Source: Mycolicibacterium sp. YH-1
GTDB taxonomy: Bacteria > Actinomycetota > Actinomycetes > Mycobacteriales > Mycobacteriaceae
Assembly (NCBI RefSeq): GCF_022557175.1
Contig: NZ_CP092915.1
Location: forward strand, 4,402,001 to 4,466,000
Direction of reading: 5' to 3'
DNA: 64,000 nucleotides
Shown piece by piece: positions 34,579-43,160 of this stretch. Position 1 is the stretch's first letter; every line of letters begins with the position of its first letter. The position numbers were made by a program, and so were the translations under genes. The notes under the pieces were generated by a model that saw only the letters and a list, made by a program, of their open reading frames with translations, made no database searches and was not told the origin of the DNA.

Positions 34579-35160
34579 TCAGGCGCGGCTCGAGTCCTTG
34601 ATCCACACCATTCGCCGGCCGGACTCGGCCGGGGCGCGCACCGGCCGCGGTTCAACACGGTCAAGGCGGTAGCCAAGCCGGCGTGCCACCGCGGCGCTGC
34701 GAAGGTTCGCCTCGTCGCAATGGATCTCCACCCGCTCGACGCCCGGCAGCGAGAGCGCTATGTCGGTAAGACTCGAGGCCGAGCGAGTGATGAACCCGCG
34801 CCCCGTGTAGTCGATGTGACACCAGTAGCCGATCGCCAACGCCGGCGCTCCCACATCGTCGTGCAGACCGACCGCCCCGACCACGGCACCAGAACCATCG
34901 AAGATTCCGTAATGGCAGCCGCCGTCAGCAGCGGGCCAGCTCACAGCCACTGTCGCGCCGAACGCGCGTTGCTGCTCCAGCGTGGCCGGCTCGGCGAGCC
35001 ATTCCATCCACGGATGGATGGCCGAGTAGGACTTCGTGATGGCCTCGAACCGAGCCGCTAGATCGCCGGGCTGCCAGCGGCGCAGCACGATGTCGCCGAG
35101 GTCGATCCGCTCCGGCGGTGCGACTCCAGCGCCAAGGGCCCGCGCACGATGCACATCCAT
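34579..35160 (-). CDS. GNAT-family N-acetyltransferase (RimJ-like)
   Basis: 193-residue acetyltransferase of the RimJ/RimL type: IVLRRWQPGDLAARFEAI at the start, HYGIFDGSGAVVGAVGL, then GYWCHIDYTGRGFITRSASSL, where the acetyl-CoA pyrophosphate loop is expected, and RVEIHCDEANLRSAAVARRLGYRL near the end. Such enzymes acetylate protein N-termini, antibiotics or small amines; the substrate is unknown. It stands alone upstream of the copper-type sites. Confidence 0.78.
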   Translation of the reverse strand: MDVHRARALGAGVAPPERIDLGDIVLRRWQPGDLAARFEAITKSYSAIHPWMEWLAEPATLEQQRAFGATVAVSWPAADGGCHYGIFDGSGAVVGAVGLHDDVGAPALAIGYWCHIDYTGRGFITRSASSLTDIALSLPGVERVEIHCDEANLRSAAVARRLGYRLDRVEPRPVRAPAESGRRMVWIKDSSRA

Positions 35161-35412
35161 CCGAGACAGCCTAGTGACGAATGTCCTTGCGGCATATCGA
35201 ATTAATTCGAGAGCGCGTCACCCCACGGACGTCGATATGGACCCGCCTCGGGGGCGATGCATCTTCACATGAGGACAGTCAGGCTCCGCTCACGAAACGC
35301 ATAGCGTGCAAATCGTGTCCGCGTCGTGTTCCAAATGTTACAGAAGTACAGCAGTGTTCCAGAAGTTACGGCAGTGATTTCAATTCGTGATTCAAACAAG
35401 GGAGTAGGACCC

Positions 35413-35841
35413 ATGAACGTGATTCCGGTCTTACTGGACGTTTCCGCACGAGCCACCGCGGCGGTGGCACTCTCGGTCGGCATCGTTGCGGTCGCAGCCG
35501 TCGCCCCGCCTCCGGCCAACGCCGATGTGGTCAGTGACAGATTCCTGGCCGCGCTCAAAGACTCCGGCGTGTCATACGGCGATCCCGGCACGGCGGTCAG
35601 CATGGCTCAATCGATCTGCCCCATGCTCGTCAAACCGGGCGGCGACTTCGCGTCCATCGCCTCCCAGATGGGCGGCACCAACGGCGTCTCACCCGGTATG
35701 TCGAGCCTGTTCACCAGCATCGCGATCTCGATGTACTGCCCCCAGATGATGGCCTCGATCGCCAACGGCGACTGGTTGGGCCAGGCGGCTCAGATGAACC
35801 TGCCCGGCCTGTCCGGGCTCAGCGGCATTCCCGGCTTCTAA
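35413..35841 (+). CDS. Secreted DUF732 protein
   Basis: 142-residue exported protein: hydrophobic signal region ARATAAVALSVGIVAVAAVAPPPANADV, then the DUF732 core FLAALKDSGVSYGDPGTAVSMAQSICPML ... YCPQMMASI with its conserved Cys pair. DUF732 proteins are small, mycobacteria-enriched and of unknown function. The ATG at 35413 follows AAGGGAG with nine bases between; an upstream in-frame ATG lacks a signal-like start. The gene is convergent with the hemophore gene. The 250 bp upstream contain nothing else I can name. Confidence 0.75.
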   Translation: MNVIPVLLDVSARATAAVALSVGIVAVAAVAPPPANADVVSDRFLAALKDSGVSYGDPGTAVSMAQSICPMLVKPGGDFASIASQMGGTNGVSPGMSSLFTSIAISMYCPQMMASIANGDWLGQAAQMNLPGLSGLSGIPGF

Positions 35842-35852
35842 TCGCGCGGCTC

Positions 35853-36236
35853 TCAGATCCCGTCCAACAGCAGTGCCAACTGACTCGGCGTGACCGAGAC
35901 GCCGCACTGCCCGCGCAGATCCTTGAGCGGGGCGACGATCCCCTGGAGGTCGAAGTACTCGTTCGGGTGTGCGGTGAAGTAGGCCCGCACCGAGGTCTCC
36001 GCCTCCCCGGCCGGCTGGCTGGCTGCGGCGGTGAGGACATCGTTGGCGCCTGGATGCGCATCCAGGTAGCCGCCCGCCGCTCCGAGCACCCCGCTGGCGG
36101 TGTTGGCGAAGCCACTGGCCGAGCACGGTGCCGCGCTGGCCGCAGGCATCGCGACAGCACCGGTGACCACACCGAGGGCACAAGTGGCCAGCACGCCGGC
36201 GACTCCCCGGCGCACGGATGAATTGATCGTCTTCAT
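35853..36236 (-). CDS. Secreted hemophore-related protein (Rv0203/Rv1174c family)
   Basis: 127-residue exported protein with signal peptide (VRRGVAGVLATCALGVVTGAVAMPAASA). The mature part resembles the mycobacterial hemophore family: APCSASGFANTASGVLGAAGGYLDAHPGANDVLTAAA, VRAYFTAHPNEYFDLQGIVAPL and a closing LRGQCG, with the conserved Cys pair. Family members bind heme outside the cell and pass it to uptake systems. The start is set by CAAGGGAAC before ATG 36236. It lies 0.6 kb from a ferric-iron ABC operon, so an iron-acquisition theme is likely. Confidence 0.75.
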   Translation of the reverse strand: MKTINSSVRRGVAGVLATCALGVVTGAVAMPAASAAPCSASGFANTASGVLGAAGGYLDAHPGANDVLTAAASQPAGEAETSVRAYFTAHPNEYFDLQGIVAPLKDLRGQCGVSVTPSQLALLLDGI

Positions 36237-36469
36237 TGTGTTCCCTTGCATGTGTCTCGAGTGGATTCCCCGTACCGACAGCCAACGTAGCGCCGATCCA
36301 CGCTCCCAAAACCGGGTTTCGGATTTCCCGAGCACAGCCCCGGCCGGCGATAGCTCCGACCGATTAACCGGCACAACCGATTTCACTGTCCGACCTGTCA
36401 CACCCTCGCGCTATGTTGCACGTCGGACCGTCGTCGCGTTCCAGCACCACACCCCGAGGAGATTCGTCG

Positions 36470-36754
36470 ATGCACTCGCCCATCCGTCACGGAGACGTCC
36501 TGCTGCTTCCGGTGAGGTCGGCACCGGCCGGCGCCACCGAACAAGTCACCAGTTGCATCGTCGGCGGCAGCGCGTCGGGTCCGCACCACATGCTCGACAG
36601 TGATCATGCGTTCGACAAGATCATCGCTGCCGACGGTGACCTCTATGTCGACCTCCACGGCCCGACGCGGCTGGTGCACCTGCGTGACCACGAGCGGCGT
36701 CCCGAACTCGAAGTGCCCGCCGGCACCTGGCGGGTCCTTGGGAGGACGGCGTAA
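36470..36754 (+). CDS. Small protein of unknown function
   Basis: 94-residue protein starting MHSPIRHGDVLLLPVRSAPAG after a good AGGAG site, so the ATG at 36470 is preferred over one 19 codons earlier. It has a compact beta-rich pattern (IRHGDVLLLPV, DGDLYVDLHGPTRLVHLRDHERRPELEVPAGTWRV). The HGDVLLxPV start recalls short proteins often found near phage genes, but I do not recognise a named family. It lies 105 bp before the ferric-iron ABC operon on the same strand. Confidence 0.65.
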   Translation: MHSPIRHGDVLLLPVRSAPAGATEQVTSCIVGGSASGPHHMLDSDHAFDKIIAADGDLYVDLHGPTRLVHLRDHERRPELEVPAGTWRVLGRTA

Positions 36755-36821
36755 GCGGGGCGCGCAACATGTGAACCCGCATGTCACCGTCGCCGCCCTG
36801 ACCGCGATGCTTGGCGAGTAT

Positions 36822-36840
36822 GTTGGCTAGGCAATCCTCA
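36822..36840. promoter_or_regulatory. Weak IdeR-box-like site before the iron ABC operon
   Basis: GTTGGCTAGGCAATCCTCA matches the 19-bp iron-box consensus at 13 positions, including the central TAGGC, but one half-site is poor. It sits 19 bp upstream of the lipoprotein start, where a repressor site would be effective. Below the usual similarity of proven sites, so only suggestive. Confidence 0.35.
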
Positions 36841-36859
36841 GTCGCGAAAGGACCCGTCG

Positions 36860-37879
36860 ATGGCATCCCGCTGGACTCGAATGGCCGCACTTCTGTCCTC
36901 TGTGGCGCTGGCAGCCGGCCTCACCGCCTGCTCCTCGTCCTCCGAGGAGGCCGACGGGCTGCTGATCTACAACGCGCAGCACGAGTCGCTGACCAAGGAG
37001 TGGATCGACGCATTCACCAAGGAGACCGGGATCAAGGTCACCTACCGCCAGGGTGGTGACACCGAGCTCGGGAACCAGTTGATCGCCGAGGGATCATCGT
37101 CACCCGCCGACGTGTTCCTCACCGAGAACTCACCGGCCATGGCGGCTGTCGAGGACGCAGGTCTCTTCACCGACATCGACCAGGCAACCATCGCGCAGGT
37201 GCCGGAGCAGTACCGTCCGTCCACCAACAAGTGGACCGGTGTCGCCGCACGGACAACGGTGTTCGCCTACAACAAGTCCAAGCTGACCGAGGACCAGCTG
37301 CCCCGCTCGATCATGGATCTCGAGAAGCCGGAGTGGAAGGGGCGCTGGGGCGCGCCGCCCGTCAAGCCCGACTTCCAGGCCATCGTCGCGGCGATGCTGG
37401 AACTGACCGGTGAGCCGGCCACCTCGGCGTGGCTGGCCGGTATGAAGACGAATGCCGAGATCTTCTCCGACAACATCGCGACGCTGCGCGCCGTGAACGA
37501 CGGTCAGGTCGACGGTGGCGTGATCTACCACTACTACTGGTTCCGCGATCAGGCGAAGACCAAGGAGATCAGCAACAACACCGCCCTGCACTACTTCCGC
37601 AACGAGGATCCGGGCGCATTCGTCTCAATCTCGGGCGGCGGCATCCTGGACTCGAGCAAGAAGAAGGATGACGCGCAGAAGTTCCTGACCTTCATCACCA
37701 GCAAGGCGGGCCAGGAGGTTCTGGAGAAGGGCACCTCGTTCGAGTACCCGGTGGCCAGCGGCGTCCCCGCCAACCCCGCGCTGGTCCCGCTCGCCGACCT
37801 TCAGGCGCCAGCGGTGAACCCGTCGAACCTCGACTCGAAGAAGGTCACCGACCTGATGACGAAGGCTGGCCTGCTCTAG
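36860..37879 (+). CDS. Ferric-iron ABC transporter substrate-binding lipoprotein
   Basis: 339-residue type-II periplasmic binding protein with a lipoprotein signal ending LTAC (Cys24). The core matches the Fbp/Fut ferric-binding family: LLIYNAQHESLTKEWIDAFTKETGIKVTYRQGGDTEL, SPADVFLTENSP, and GGVIYHYYWFRDQ, whose adjacent tyrosines are the iron ligands in that family. It should capture Fe(III) outside the membrane and deliver it to the permease 12 bp downstream. The name fbpA is avoided because in mycobacteria it denotes antigen 85. Confidence 0.87.
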   Translation: MASRWTRMAALLSSVALAAGLTACSSSSEEADGLLIYNAQHESLTKEWIDAFTKETGIKVTYRQGGDTELGNQLIAEGSSSPADVFLTENSPAMAAVEDAGLFTDIDQATIAQVPEQYRPSTNKWTGVAARTTVFAYNKSKLTEDQLPRSIMDLEKPEWKGRWGAPPVKPDFQAIVAAMLELTGEPATSAWLAGMKTNAEIFSDNIATLRAVNDGQVDGGVIYHYYWFRDQAKTKEISNNTALHYFRNEDPGAFVSISGGGILDSSKKKDDAQKFLTFITSKAGQEVLEKGTSFEYPVASGVPANPALVPLADLQAPAVNPSNLDSKKVTDLMTKAGLL

Positions 37880-37891
37880 ATGGTTTCCTAG

Positions 37892-39463
37892 GTGGTCACC
37901 GCCGAGACGATTCCCGACACAGCGCCGACCGCCGCGTCCGGTACCTCACGGCCAGGCCCGGTCATCACCGCGGGCGTCGTCCTCCTGGTGCTCGCGACAT
38001 TCGTGCCCATCGGCTTCGTCGCCTGGTCGATAGTGTCGATGGGACCGGCCCAGGTCTACGAACTACTCGCCCGCCCGCGCGTCGGCGAACTCCTGGTCAA
38101 CACTGTTGGACTCGTCGTGGTGACGGTGCCGATCTGCCTGCTGGTCGGTGTCGCCACGGCCTGGTTGGTGGAGCGCACCGATCTGCCCGGTCGCGCGATC
38201 TGGCGACCGTTGTTCGTGGCACCGCTGGCGGTTCCCGCCTTCATCAACAGCTACGCCTGGGTCAGCGTCGTGCCGACGCTGCACGGTTTCTGGGCCGGTG
38301 TGCTGGTGGCGAGCATGTCCTACTTCCCGTTCGCCTACGTCCCGGTGGCAGCCACGTTGCGTCGTCTCGACCCCGCCATCGAGGAGTCCGCACGCGCACT
38401 GGGGTCCAGCCCGGTGGCCGTCTTCTGGCGCGTGGTGCTCCCCCAGCTGCGGCTGGCGGTTCTCGGCGGTGCGCTGCTCATCGCCGTCCACCTGCTGGCC
38501 GAGTACGGCGCGTTCGCGATGCTGCGCTTCTCGACGTTCACCACGGCGATATTCGAGCAGTTCCAGGCGACCTTCAACGGTGCCGCGGGCAGCACGCTGG
38601 CCGGTGTGCTGATCCTGCTGTGCCTGGTGCTCATCGTCGGAGAGTCCGCGGCGCGCGGTAACGCGCGCTACGCGCGGATCGGCTCCGGCGCCCAACGCGC
38701 GTCGGCGCCACGCCAGCTCGGCGCGTGGGCGATACCCGCCAACGTGGGCCTGATCGCACTGGCCGTGCTCGCGCTCGGCGTGCCCGTGTGGACCATCCTG
38801 CGGTGGTTGTGGATCGGTGGGACCCAGGCCTGGACCTCCAGCGACATCGTGACATCCACCCTGCAGACGGTCGGCCTGGCAGCCGTGGCCGCGGCGCTGA
38901 CGACCGTGCTCGCCTTCCCGTTCGCCTGGGTTGCCGTGCGCTACAGCGGGTTCTTCGCCCGCTTCGTCGAGGGCTCCAACTTCATCACGAGTTCCATGCC
39001 CGGCATCGTCACTGCACTCGCTCTCGTGACGGTGGCGATTCGCTATGCGCCGCCGCTCTATCAGACGGTGTCGCTGGTGTTGGCCGCCTATGTGCTGCTG
39101 TTCCTGCCGCGGGCCATGGTGAACCTGAGATCGGGCCTGGCGCAGGTGCCACCGGGTCTGGAGGAGGCGTCTCGGTCCCTCGGGGTGTCGCCGACGTGGA
39201 CGTTCCTGCGGGTGACGATGCGACTCACGGCACCGGCGGCCGCAGCCGGCGCGTCGCTGGTGTTCGTTGCCGTCGCCACCGAACTGACGGCCACCCTGCT
39301 GTTGGCGCCCACCGGGACCAATACCCTGGCGATGCGATTCTGGTCACTGTCAAGCGAATTGGACTATGCAGGCGCGGCACCGTACGCATTCCTGATGGTC
39401 GCACTGTCCGTCCCGGTGACGGTCGTGCTCTTCAAGCAATCGACGAAGGCGGCTGCCCTGTGA
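37892..39463 (+). CDS. Ferric-iron ABC transporter permease (fused two-domain)
   Basis: 523-residue permease of the FbpB type with two homologous halves and about 12 membrane spans. Each half carries an EAA-type coupling loop: AIEESARALGSSPVAVFWRVVLPQL near 165-190 and GLEEASRSLGVSPTWTFLRVTMRL near 420-445. A GTG start at 37892 is used. The stop overlaps the ATPase start (GTGA). It forms the membrane channel for iron delivered by the upstream lipoprotein. Confidence 0.9.
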   Translation: MVTAETIPDTAPTAASGTSRPGPVITAGVVLLVLATFVPIGFVAWSIVSMGPAQVYELLARPRVGELLVNTVGLVVVTVPICLLVGVATAWLVERTDLPGRAIWRPLFVAPLAVPAFINSYAWVSVVPTLHGFWAGVLVASMSYFPFAYVPVAATLRRLDPAIEESARALGSSPVAVFWRVVLPQLRLAVLGGALLIAVHLLAEYGAFAMLRFSTFTTAIFEQFQATFNGAAGSTLAGVLILLCLVLIVGESAARGNARYARIGSGAQRASAPRQLGAWAIPANVGLIALAVLALGVPVWTILRWLWIGGTQAWTSSDIVTSTLQTVGLAAVAAALTTVLAFPFAWVAVRYSGFFARFVEGSNFITSSMPGIVTALALVTVAIRYAPPLYQTVSLVLAAYVLLFLPRAMVNLRSGLAQVPPGLEEASRSLGVSPTWTFLRVTMRLTAPAAAAGASLVFVAVATELTATLLLAPTGTNTLAMRFWSLSSELDYAGAAPYAFLMVALSVPVTVVLFKQSTKAAAL

Positions 39464-40521
39464 ACGACAACGCGTTGGAGGTGGCGGGGCTCGCCAAGTC
39501 GTTCGGCGGCAACACCGTGCTGCACGAGGTTGACCTCGCCGTGCGCACGGGCACCATCACCGCCGTCGTCGGCGCCTCCGGATGCGGCAAGACAACGCTG
39601 TTGCGGCTGGTCGCCGGATTCGAGACACCCGACGCGGGAAGCGTTTCCATTGCCGGGCGCCAGGTGGCCGACTCCGGCCGCTGTGTTCCGGCGCACCGGC
39701 GCGATGTTGGTTACGTCGCACAGGACGGCGCGCTGTTCCCGCACCTCACGGTCGGCCAGAACATCGCCTACGGGCTCGACGGCCCCGCACGCAACGTCAC
39801 CACCCGGGTCGACGAACTGCTGGCCACGGTGTCGCTCGACGGGTCCTACGCTCGGCGCAGGCCACACGAACTGTCCGGCGGTCAGCAGCAGCGTGTCGCG
39901 CTGGCGCGCGCGCTAGCCCGTCAGCCCGCACTCATGCTGCTCGACGAACCCTTCAGCGCCCTGGACACCGGCCTCCGCGCGTCCACCCGCAAGGCCGTCG
40001 CGAAGCTGCTCTCCGATGCGGGTGTGACGACACTACTGGTCACCCACGACCAGGAGGAGGCCCTGTCGATCGCCGACCAGGTCGCGGTGATGCGCAACGG
40101 GCGTTTCACCAAGGTCGGTACGCCACAAGAGGTCTACCTCGAACCCCACGACCGGTTCACCGCCGAGTTCCTTGGCGACTGTGTGCTGTTGCCGTGCACC
40201 GTGTCCGGTGACACCGCGGAGAGCGTGTTGGGCCGTCTGCCGGTACGCACGACGGGCGTCGCCGGCCCTGCCACGCTGATGCTGCGCCCGGAGCAGCTGG
40301 TCGCCACCGTGGTCTCCGACCACGAGGCACCCGCCGTCGGCCTGGCCACGGTGCTCGCCTCGGAGTTCCGCGGTCACGACGTGCTGCTGACCGTCGATCT
40401 CGGCGGTGACACCGAACCCGTCACGGTCCGCCAGCACAGCGTCGCCCCGCCATCGGTTGACGCCAAGGTCCGCATCCATGTCAACGGTGCCGCAGTCGTG
40501 TTCGGCGACGACCAACCGTGA
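39460..40521 (+). CDS. Ferric-iron ABC transporter ATPase
   Basis: 353-residue ABC ATPase of the FbpC/PotA type: Walker A GASGCGKTTLL, Q-loop VAQDGALFPHLT, signature LSGGQQQRVALARALA, Walker B LMLLDEPFSALD, switch His in LVTHDQEEA, and a C-terminal TOBE-like domain (LRPEQLVATVV). It powers the permease. The GTG overlaps the permease stop by GTGA, and its own stop overlaps the next gene, so the four genes from 36860 form a coupled operon. Confidence 0.92.
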   Translation: MNDNALEVAGLAKSFGGNTVLHEVDLAVRTGTITAVVGASGCGKTTLLRLVAGFETPDAGSVSIAGRQVADSGRCVPAHRRDVGYVAQDGALFPHLTVGQNIAYGLDGPARNVTTRVDELLATVSLDGSYARRRPHELSGGQQQRVALARALARQPALMLLDEPFSALDTGLRASTRKAVAKLLSDAGVTTLLVTHDQEEALSIADQVAVMRNGRFTKVGTPQEVYLEPHDRFTAEFLGDCVLLPCTVSGDTAESVLGRLPVRTTGVAGPATLMLRPEQLVATVVSDHEAPAVGLATVLASEFRGHDVLLTVDLGGDTEPVTVRQHSVAPPSVDAKVRIHVNGAAVVFGDDQP

Positions 40522-43160
40522 TGATGTTCGACCGGCTCGTCGAGCATCTCGCGTCATTCGGCGATCAGATCGCGGTGTTCACCGATGAGGCCCACACCCA
40601 CGACGGGAAGCTCACCTACGCCGAACTCGCGGACCGGGTCGCCGCGCGAACGGCCGAACTCGGCCGTCGACGCCGGCTGCTCGTGCTCGAGACCCGCAAC
40701 GATCTGTCCACGCTCATCACCTATCTGGCCGCACTCGCGGGCAGGCATGTGGTGCTGCCGATTCCGGCCGACGGTGATGTGACGGCGGTGGTCGACGCAT
40801 ACGATCCCGACACCATCGTGGCCGATGGCACCGTCGAGTACCGCCACCGTCCGCGGCATGACCTCCATCCCGATCTGGCGCTGCTGCTGTCGACATCGGG
40901 CAGTACGGGCTCACCGAAGCTGGTGCGGCTGTCGCGCGACAACCTGAACGCCAACGCCGAGGCGATCGCCACCTACCTCGACATCGGCGCAGGCGATCGG
41001 GCGATGACAACGCTGCCGATGTCGTACTGCTACGGCCTGTCGGTGATCCACAGCCACCTCCTTCGCGGCGCCGGGCTGATCCTCAGCGAGCACTCGGTCG
41101 TGGACGACGGGTTCTGGGATCTGTTGCAACGCCATGCCGCAACGTCGTTCGCGGGTGTGCCACACACCTTCGACCTGCTCGAACGGATCGGCTTCGAGGA
41201 CATGACGCTGCCGCATCTGCGCTACGTCACACAAGCCGGTGGCCGGTTGGCACCCGATCTGGTCCGCCGATACACCGCGCTCGGCCAGGCCAGGGGCTGG
41301 CAGCTGTTCGTCATGTACGGGGCGACCGAGGCCACCGCGCGGATGGCTTATCTGCCACCGGAACTCGCCCATGATCGCCCCGGTTCGATCGGCATCCCGA
41401 TCCCCGGTGGATCGTTCTCCATCGAGCCGATCGACGGTATGGCCGATGACGTCGGCGAACTCATCTATCGGGGTCCCAACGTCATGCTGGGCTACGCACA
41501 CGAAACGGCCGATCTGGCCATGGGCCGCACCGTCGAGGAACTTCGCACCGGCGATATCGCCCGCGCGGGCGCAGACGGAGTCTACGAAGTGGTCGGGCGC
41601 AGCAGCCGTTTCGTGAAGCTGTACGGGCTGAGGATCGACCTGCAGCGAGTCGAGTCGGCGCTGCAGGCCGCAGGCATCGAGGCCATCTGCACCGACGGCG
41701 ACGGCCTGCTGCTGGTCGCCGCGGTGCGGCAGATGGACACGGCCGCGGTGCGGCCCACGTGCACGGCGGCGGTGCGGGCCCGCGGCGACGTGGCGCAGCT
41801 GGCCGCCGACGCGTCCGGTCTGCCGCGCGCCGCCATCCGCGTCGTCGACGTCGACGAGGTGCCGCGGCTGTCCTCCGGCAAGCCGGACTACCCACGGTTA
41901 GCCGAACTCGCCGCCGACCGCGCAGCACCCGATGCACAGCGATTGGACCTGCGCGGTCTGTTCGCCGACGTGCTGCAGATCGATGAGGCGTCGATCGATC
42001 CGGGCCAGAGCTTCGTCGATCTGGGTGGCAACTCGTTGTCGTATGTCGCCATGTCGGTGCGCCTGGAACGAGCGCTCGGACACCTGCCGTCGGACTGGCA
42101 GCGGATCTCGCTGCGGGACCTGCAGACCACCACCCGCCCCCGACGGTGGTGGGGCGCGACACTGGAGACCAGCGTCGCGCTGCGCGCCGCGGCGATCATT
42201 CTCGTGGTCATCTCCCACGCCGAGCTGTACACGGTGTGGGGCGGTGCGCACATACTGCTCGGCATCGCCGGCTACAACTTCGGCCGGTTCTGCCTCACTC
42301 CCCTGCCACGCGGCGACCGTACGCGACACCTGCGCAACACCATCGCGTGGATCGCCGTGCCTGCGATCATCTGGGTGGCCGTGGCGCTGATCATCACCAA
42401 CGACTACACCGCGTCGAACCTGTTGCTGGCCAACAAGTTCCTGGGGCCGGCCGACAGCATGACAGCCGGACGACTGTGGTTCGTCGAGATCGTGGTGTGG
42501 ACCCTCGTCGCGTTGGCGCTGGTGTGCTGTACACCGATCTTCGACCGGGCCGAGCGGCGCTGGCCGTTCGGAATCGCGCTGGCATTCCTGGGGTTGGGCC
42601 TGGCGTTGCGTTGGGATGTTTTCGGTTTCGGCCTTGGTCGCGACGCGTGGTTCACCGTGCTGGCGTTCTGGTTCTTCGCGGTCGGCTGGGCCGCGGCGAA
42701 GTCCACGACCGCGTGGCAGCGTGCGGCGGTGACACTGATCCTCGCCATCGGCATCGTCGGCTACTTCGGCAACCCCGACCGTGAAGCGCTCGTGTTCGTG
42801 GGCCTGGCGTTGTTGATCTGGTTGCCCGCGATCCGCTGCCCGTCGGCGTTCACCGTGGCGGCAGGCATCATCGCCGAGGCGTCACTGTTCATCTACCTGA
42901 CGCACTACCAGGTCTATCCGCTGTTCGGTGACCACAAGGTGTTGGGCGTGACGGCATCTGTCATCGTCGGAGTGCTCCTGACCCAGCTCGTCACCCTTGT
43001 GCGGACGTGGAACCGTCGTCGCACCCGCGGCCGGTCAGACGTGCGGCGCGGGCTCGCGCTCGGCGATGAGCCCCTCCTGGACCAGGGTCGCGGCGATGAC
43101 ACCGTCGGCCCCGATCAGGCTCCCGGTGATCACGCCCCGCCCGCGCGCCGCGGCCGGTGA
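40521..43160 (+). CDS. Adenylation-carrier-membrane acyltransferase fusion protein
   Basis: 879-residue three-part protein. Residues 1 to about 450 are an AMP-forming ligase (STSGSTGSPKLVRLSR; MYGATEATARM; AMP-end motif SSGKPDYPRL). An acyl-carrier domain follows with LGGNSL, its phosphopantetheine Ser near 505. From about 550 to 850 there are about ten membrane spans that begin LRAAAIILVVISHAELYTVWGG and resemble acyltransferase-3 (OafA-like) proteins. The position that is Asp in amino-acid-activating enzymes is not Asp (PMSYCYGLS), so a carboxylic acid, not an amino acid, is the likely substrate. The start overlaps the ABC ATPase stop (ATG 40521, GTG 40518 possible). The 3' 126 bp overlap the convergent thioesterase. 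It may acylate a lipid, glycan or siderophore at the membrane. Confidence 0.82.
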   Translation: MMFDRLVEHLASFGDQIAVFTDEAHTHDGKLTYAELADRVAARTAELGRRRRLLVLETRNDLSTLITYLAALAGRHVVLPIPADGDVTAVVDAYDPDTIVADGTVEYRHRPRHDLHPDLALLLSTSGSTGSPKLVRLSRDNLNANAEAIATYLDIGAGDRAMTTLPMSYCYGLSVIHSHLLRGAGLILSEHSVVDDGFWDLLQRHAATSFAGVPHTFDLLERIGFEDMTLPHLRYVTQAGGRLAPDLVRRYTALGQARGWQLFVMYGATEATARMAYLPPELAHDRPGSIGIPIPGGSFSIEPIDGMADDVGELIYRGPNVMLGYAHETADLAMGRTVEELRTGDIARAGADGVYEVVGRSSRFVKLYGLRIDLQRVESALQAAGIEAICTDGDGLLLVAAVRQMDTAAVRPTCTAAVRARGDVAQLAADASGLPRAAIRVVDVDEVPRLSSGKPDYPRLAELAADRAAPDAQRLDLRGLFADVLQIDEASIDPGQSFVDLGGNSLSYVAMSVRLERALGHLPSDWQRISLRDLQTTTRPRRWWGATLETSVALRAAAIILVVISHAELYTVWGGAHILLGIAGYNFGRFCLTPLPRGDRTRHLRNTIAWIAVPAIIWVAVALIITNDYTASNLLLANKFLGPADSMTAGRLWFVEIVVWTLVALALVCCTPIFDRAERRWPFGIALAFLGLGLALRWDVFGFGLGRDAWFTVLAFWFFAVGWAAAKSTTAWQRAAVTLILAIGIVGYFGNPDREALVFVGLALLIWLPAIRCPSAFTVAAGIIAEASLFIYLTHYQVYPLFGDHKVLGVTASVIVGVLLTQLVTLVRTWNRRRTRGRSDVRRGLALGDEPLLDQGRGDDTVGPDQAPGDHAPPARRGR

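Noticed and set aside
34097..34672. 191-codon plus-strand open frame over the copper-type sites
   Set aside because: Third codon positions are GC-poor compared with real genes here, it has no motif, and it covers the operators and the end of the GNAT gene.
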